The notes beneath the pieces were generated by a model that made no database searches, was not told where the DNA came from, and was given only the letters and a program-made list of their open reading frames with translations. Positions 8,725 to 10,877 of a stretch of DNA of 10,877 nt are shown here, in pieces (position 1 is the first letter of the stretch; each line of letters starts with the position of its first letter). Source of the DNA: Baffinella frigidus (Eukaryota > Cryptophyceae > Cryptomonadales > Baffinellaceae); NCBI GenBank assembly GCA_026770585.1, contig MU646497.1, forward strand, positions 33,189-44,065. The letters run 5' to 3'. The translations under genes were made by a program, and so were the position numbers.

Positions 8725-9335
8725 CTAAAACCTAACCCCTGACCCCGAACCCTAAACCCTACACCCTAAACCCTAAACCTTAAACCCTCAACTAAAAACC
8801 CTCAACCCTAACCCCCACACCGTAAACCCTGAACCCTAACCCCCAAACCCTAAACCCTAAACCCTAATCTCATCTCGGAACATACCAGAATCTGTCGGAG
8901 TCTGATTTTGTCCCGATTCATGCTACTGTAAGCTTTCTTACTATCCCTAAAATAGGATACCTACCCTTATCTTCAGCGTTGGAAGCCTTAAGAAGCAGTA
9001 CATATTCTGTCTTGTTCCGAGTTGAAATTTCCAATCCCTAATCCCTAATCCCTAGAGCCCAAAGCCTAATGCCTAATTGCTAATCACTAGACCCTAAACC
9101 CCAAACCCTAAATCCAAACCCTAAACCCCCAACCCTAACCCCAAACCCTAAACCCTAAACCCTAACCCCTTACCCCGTACCCCTAACCTCTAACCCCTAA
9201 CCCCTAACTTCTGATCCCTCATCCCTAAAGCGTGAAACGTAATGCCTAATCGCTAATCGCTAAACCCTAAACCCTAAACCTAAAGGACCCAAACCCTGAA
9301 ACTCTAGATCCTAAACCTAGACCCCAAGCCCTAAC
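8725..9335. repeat. Interstitial telomere-like array, C-rich strand on plus
   Basis: Dense CCCTAAA with variants CCCTAACC, CCCTGAA and CCCCAAA, interrupted by a fold-back (8870-9024). The phrase GCCTAATCGCTAATCGC, or a close variant, recurs around 8702, 9070 and 9245, hinting at a higher-order unit. Variant density and position show it is not an active chromosome end. Confidence 0.92.
8870..9024. mobile_element. Fold-back element inserted in the telomere-like array
   Basis: The left end TCATCTCGGAACA...AGAATCTGT mirrors ACATATTCTGT...TGTTCCGAGTTGA on the right. Telomere-like or AATCCCTA repeat lies on both sides, while the 155 bases between do not resemble it apart from one CCCTAAAAT. Confidence 0.75.
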
Positions 9336-9339
9336 CCTA

Positions 9340-9625
9340 TCAAGATTCAATCAAGAGGTCGCAGGATTCACTTAAAAGGACTTAGGAGTTAGCCAGAAAA
9401 CAGGTCTCAGGATTCAGTCAGCAAAAAGTTGGCCCGCTTTCTCAAAAGACTCAGGACTTATTTATTTAGACTCAGGGTTCAGACAGGATGACGCAGGATT
9501 TGGTCAGAAAAACGCAGGATTCAGACAAAAAGACTCAGGATTTAGTCAATAAGAGTCAGGGTTCTCTCGGAAGGTCTCACGATTCGGCCAGGAGGTCTCA
9601 GAATTTGGTCAACAGGCCTCGTGAT
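9340..9625. repeat. 21-bp minisatellite, reverse cluster
   Basis: The same unit as 8040-8690 on the opposite strand: GACTCAGGATTCAGTCAGAA and variants. Confidence 0.88.
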
Positions 9626-9714
9626 AGCAGGACACCAACCCTCAACTGGACAGACACCCTTACCCCCAAACGCCAAGTATTGCACCTCGGCCCCGGACTT
9701 CTGTGTTGCACGGC

Positions 9715-9890
9715 GTCCTGAATCCTGGGTCGTTCCGACTGAGTCTTGTGTCGTTCTGACAGTCAGACATCGTCTTGATCGGATCCTGAGTCCCCTTGAA
9801 TGAATCCTGAGTCGCTCTGATGGAATCCTGAGTCGTCCTGAGTGAATTCTGAGTTGTTGTCACTGAATCCTGAGTCGTCCTGAGTGAATT
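9715..9890. repeat. 21-bp minisatellite, second forward cluster
   Basis: TGAATCCTGAGTCGTCCTGA-type units in forward orientation. The minus strand reads TQDDSGF-like heptads. Immediately after it, GTTCTAC/GTAGAAC forms a hairpin (about 9922-9946). Confidence 0.88.
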
Positions 9891-10025
9891 TTACATGAAA
9901 CCTGGGGGCAAAGTTGGTGGAGTGTTCTACGAAGAGTGTAGAACATTTGAACATGATACCAATGGCTCCAAGTACGCCCCCCCTTCCCACGGGGTGGAGC
10001 GCGTGGAACAGGTATGTACTCTACT

Positions 10026-10129
10026 TATCCCTTAAGTGACCAACGGGCGAATAATCGCCCGTGGAAGCCCTAGGCAGGTCCTAGGGCCCTACGGTAGGGC
10101 GTATGAGCCTACTGGTAACTTACGGGATA
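10026..10129 (-). mobile_element. MITE-like fold-back, TCCCTTAAGTG family, copy 2
   Basis: The reverse complement matches copy 1 (549-652) with six differences in 106 aligned bases by my count. TA flanks on both sides. One end carries TCCCGTAAGTT, so the termini are no longer perfect partners. Confidence 0.9.
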
Positions 10130-10148
10130 ATGATGCACCAATGAAGCC

Positions 10149-10184
10149 GTATGGTGGTCCTCAGGGGGGGGGGGGGATTCTTCC
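10149..10184 (+). mobile_element. Solo half of the fold-back family at 10503-10620
   Basis: GTATGGTGGTCCTCAGGGG followed by a G run and ATTCTTCC matches 10569-10602, TATGGTGGTCCTAGGGGG then a G run and GGTTTCTT. No second arm is present. Confidence 0.6.
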
Positions 10185-10216
10185 AATTGATTGAGGTAAC
10201 CCTCTGCATCTGCATG

Positions 10217-10502
10217 TACAGGGGTATCTGGAAACCAGAACTCAAGAACACAGACCAGATTTGGGCCCCCCCGTTTTCTTAATTTAGTACCAGAGGGTTG
10301 ACTAAAACTTGTGTCTAGTCAGCCCTCTGGTACTAATTTAAGAAAACAGACACCGCCCGATGTCGGAGCATCCGTGTTCTTATCCCTTAAGTGGCCAGTA
10401 GGCCCATACGCCCTACCGTATGGCCAAAGGACCTGCCTAGGACCTCTTGGCGGTCAAATTTGACCGCCTGGCCACTTAAGGGATAGCCCAGATACCCCTG
10501 TA
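10217..10502. mobile_element. Fold-back element with CAGGGGTATCTGG ends, carrying a nested insertion
   Basis: CAGGGGTATCTGG (10219) faces CCAGATACCCCTG (ending 10500), flanked by TA on both sides. Inner arms AGAACACAGA/TCCGTGTTCT and a 32-base stem (10273-10304 with 10316-10347, three mismatches) complete a long hairpin. The right arm is interrupted by the element at 10381-10485. Confidence 0.88.
10381..10485 (+). mobile_element. MITE-like fold-back, TCCCTTAAGTG family, copy 3, nested
   Basis: TCCCTTAAGTGGCCAGTAGG matches copies 1 and 2 on the left, and GGCCACTTAAGGGA on the right, with TA flanks. The inner hairpin is replaced: GGCGGTCAAATTTGACCGCC instead of GGGCGATTATTCGCCC. It splits one arm of the element at 10217-10502, so it is the younger insertion. 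Confidence 0.9.
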
Positions 10503-10620
10503 CAGGGGCACCTCGCTCATAAGAAACCGCCCCCCCCTAGGACCCTGCAGTAGGACCATGCCTAGGGTCCTATGGTGGTCCTAGGGGGGGGGGCGGTTTC
10601 TTGTGAGCGAGACACCCCTG
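10503..10620. mobile_element. Fold-back element with CAGGGGCACCTCGCTC ends
   Basis: CAGGGGCACCTCGCTCATAA with GAAACCG and a C run faces a G run, CGGTTTCTTGTGAGCGAG and ACACCCCTG. The centre has CCTAGGACC/GGTCCTAGG. Its left end directly abuts the previous element, sharing the TA at 10501-10502. The right flank is TC. Confidence 0.85.
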
Positions 10621-10877
10621 TCGTGGCCCCGCAAAACGAGGCGCTCCCCACAGGGACTACTCGAAATTAAGGACACTGTGAGCCTCGGTCGGACAGGTGA
10701 CGAGCCTCGGTGGTTGACTAATGAAGGTAAGTTCTCTCTCGCTTGTGTGTGGGCCTTGGCCGGCGCGGCCTCTCTCCTCCCAAGCGGGGTCACAGACACG
10801 CACCGCCCTAGCGTCTTGCAGTAGGTCTCTCAATTTCGAGCAACTCCTGTACCGCGCCCGCCCTCGCGAGGGGGGGG
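10621..10877. other. Right-end stretch without a recognised gene
   Basis: Contains the GAGCCTCGGTC repeat (10678-10712). A good plus-strand donor AAG|GTAAGT (10727) and a possible acceptor CTTGCAG| (10821) occur 95 bases apart, but no recognisable exon flanks them. The window ends in a G run. Confidence 0.4.

Noticed and set aside
8725-9335. True chromosome end
   Set aside because: The repeats are degenerate, interrupted by a fold-back, and followed by more than 1.5 kb of other sequence. Tracts elsewhere in the window run in both orientations.
10727-10821. A 95-base plus-strand intron between AAG|GTAAGT and CTTGCAG|
   Set aside because: No recognisable coding sequence lies on either side, and the base after the acceptor opens TAG in one frame. 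Left as a note.

Overview
The window is nuclear DNA of a eukaryote, probably an alga or a related protist. Three observations support this. (i) One recognisable gene is split by long GT-AG introns. (ii) Degenerate runs of the Arabidopsis-type telomere repeat (TTTAGGG/CCCTAAA) are scattered on both strands. (iii) The non-coding DNA is packed with short fold-back elements that look like miniature inverted-repeat transposons (MITEs). The encoded protein mixes plant-like stretches ([30 protein letters not shown]) with an animal-like hinge (FEHVNNTDF). I cannot place the species.

The gene is the N-terminal part of the catalytic (alpha) subunit of protein kinase CK2, on the minus strand. Five exons are visible: 5693-5808, 4731-4785, 3135-3194, 1432-1530 and 330-415. 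Together they encode 138 complete codons plus two bases, with consistent phases at every junction. The first ~40% of the kinase is present, including the glycine-rich loop, catalytic lysine, basic cluster and hinge. The catalytic loop, DWG segment and C-lobe must lie beyond the left edge.

The introns (about 0.9-1.6 kb) hold fold-back elements, minisatellites, telomere-like tracts and several broken copies of the gene's own exons. Exon 4 has two 5' fragments (each with a 3' splice site) upstream and two 3' fragments (each with a 5' splice site) downstream. The 3' end of exon 5 is repeated within a tandem duplication. Telomere-like tracts lie directly before the 3' splice site of exon 5 and upstream of exon 4 and its copies, with CCCTAAC/CCCTAAA on the coding strand. 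There they could supply branch-site-like sequence.

From 5809 to the right end I recognise no gene. In order, this part holds a purine-rich presumed leader of the CK2 gene; fold-backs and short tandem repeats (5.9-7.3 kb); a 94-bp near-perfect duplication (7321-7508); a GC-rich stretch open on both strands (about 7.5-7.93 kb); 21-bp minisatellite clusters flanking a telomere-like array (8.04-9.89 kb); and a dense cluster of nested and abutting fold-back elements (10.0-10.62 kb).

The most interesting theme is the link between repeats and gene structure: fold-back elements and telomere-like DNA sit at or next to splice sites, and exon ends have been duplicated with their splice signals.
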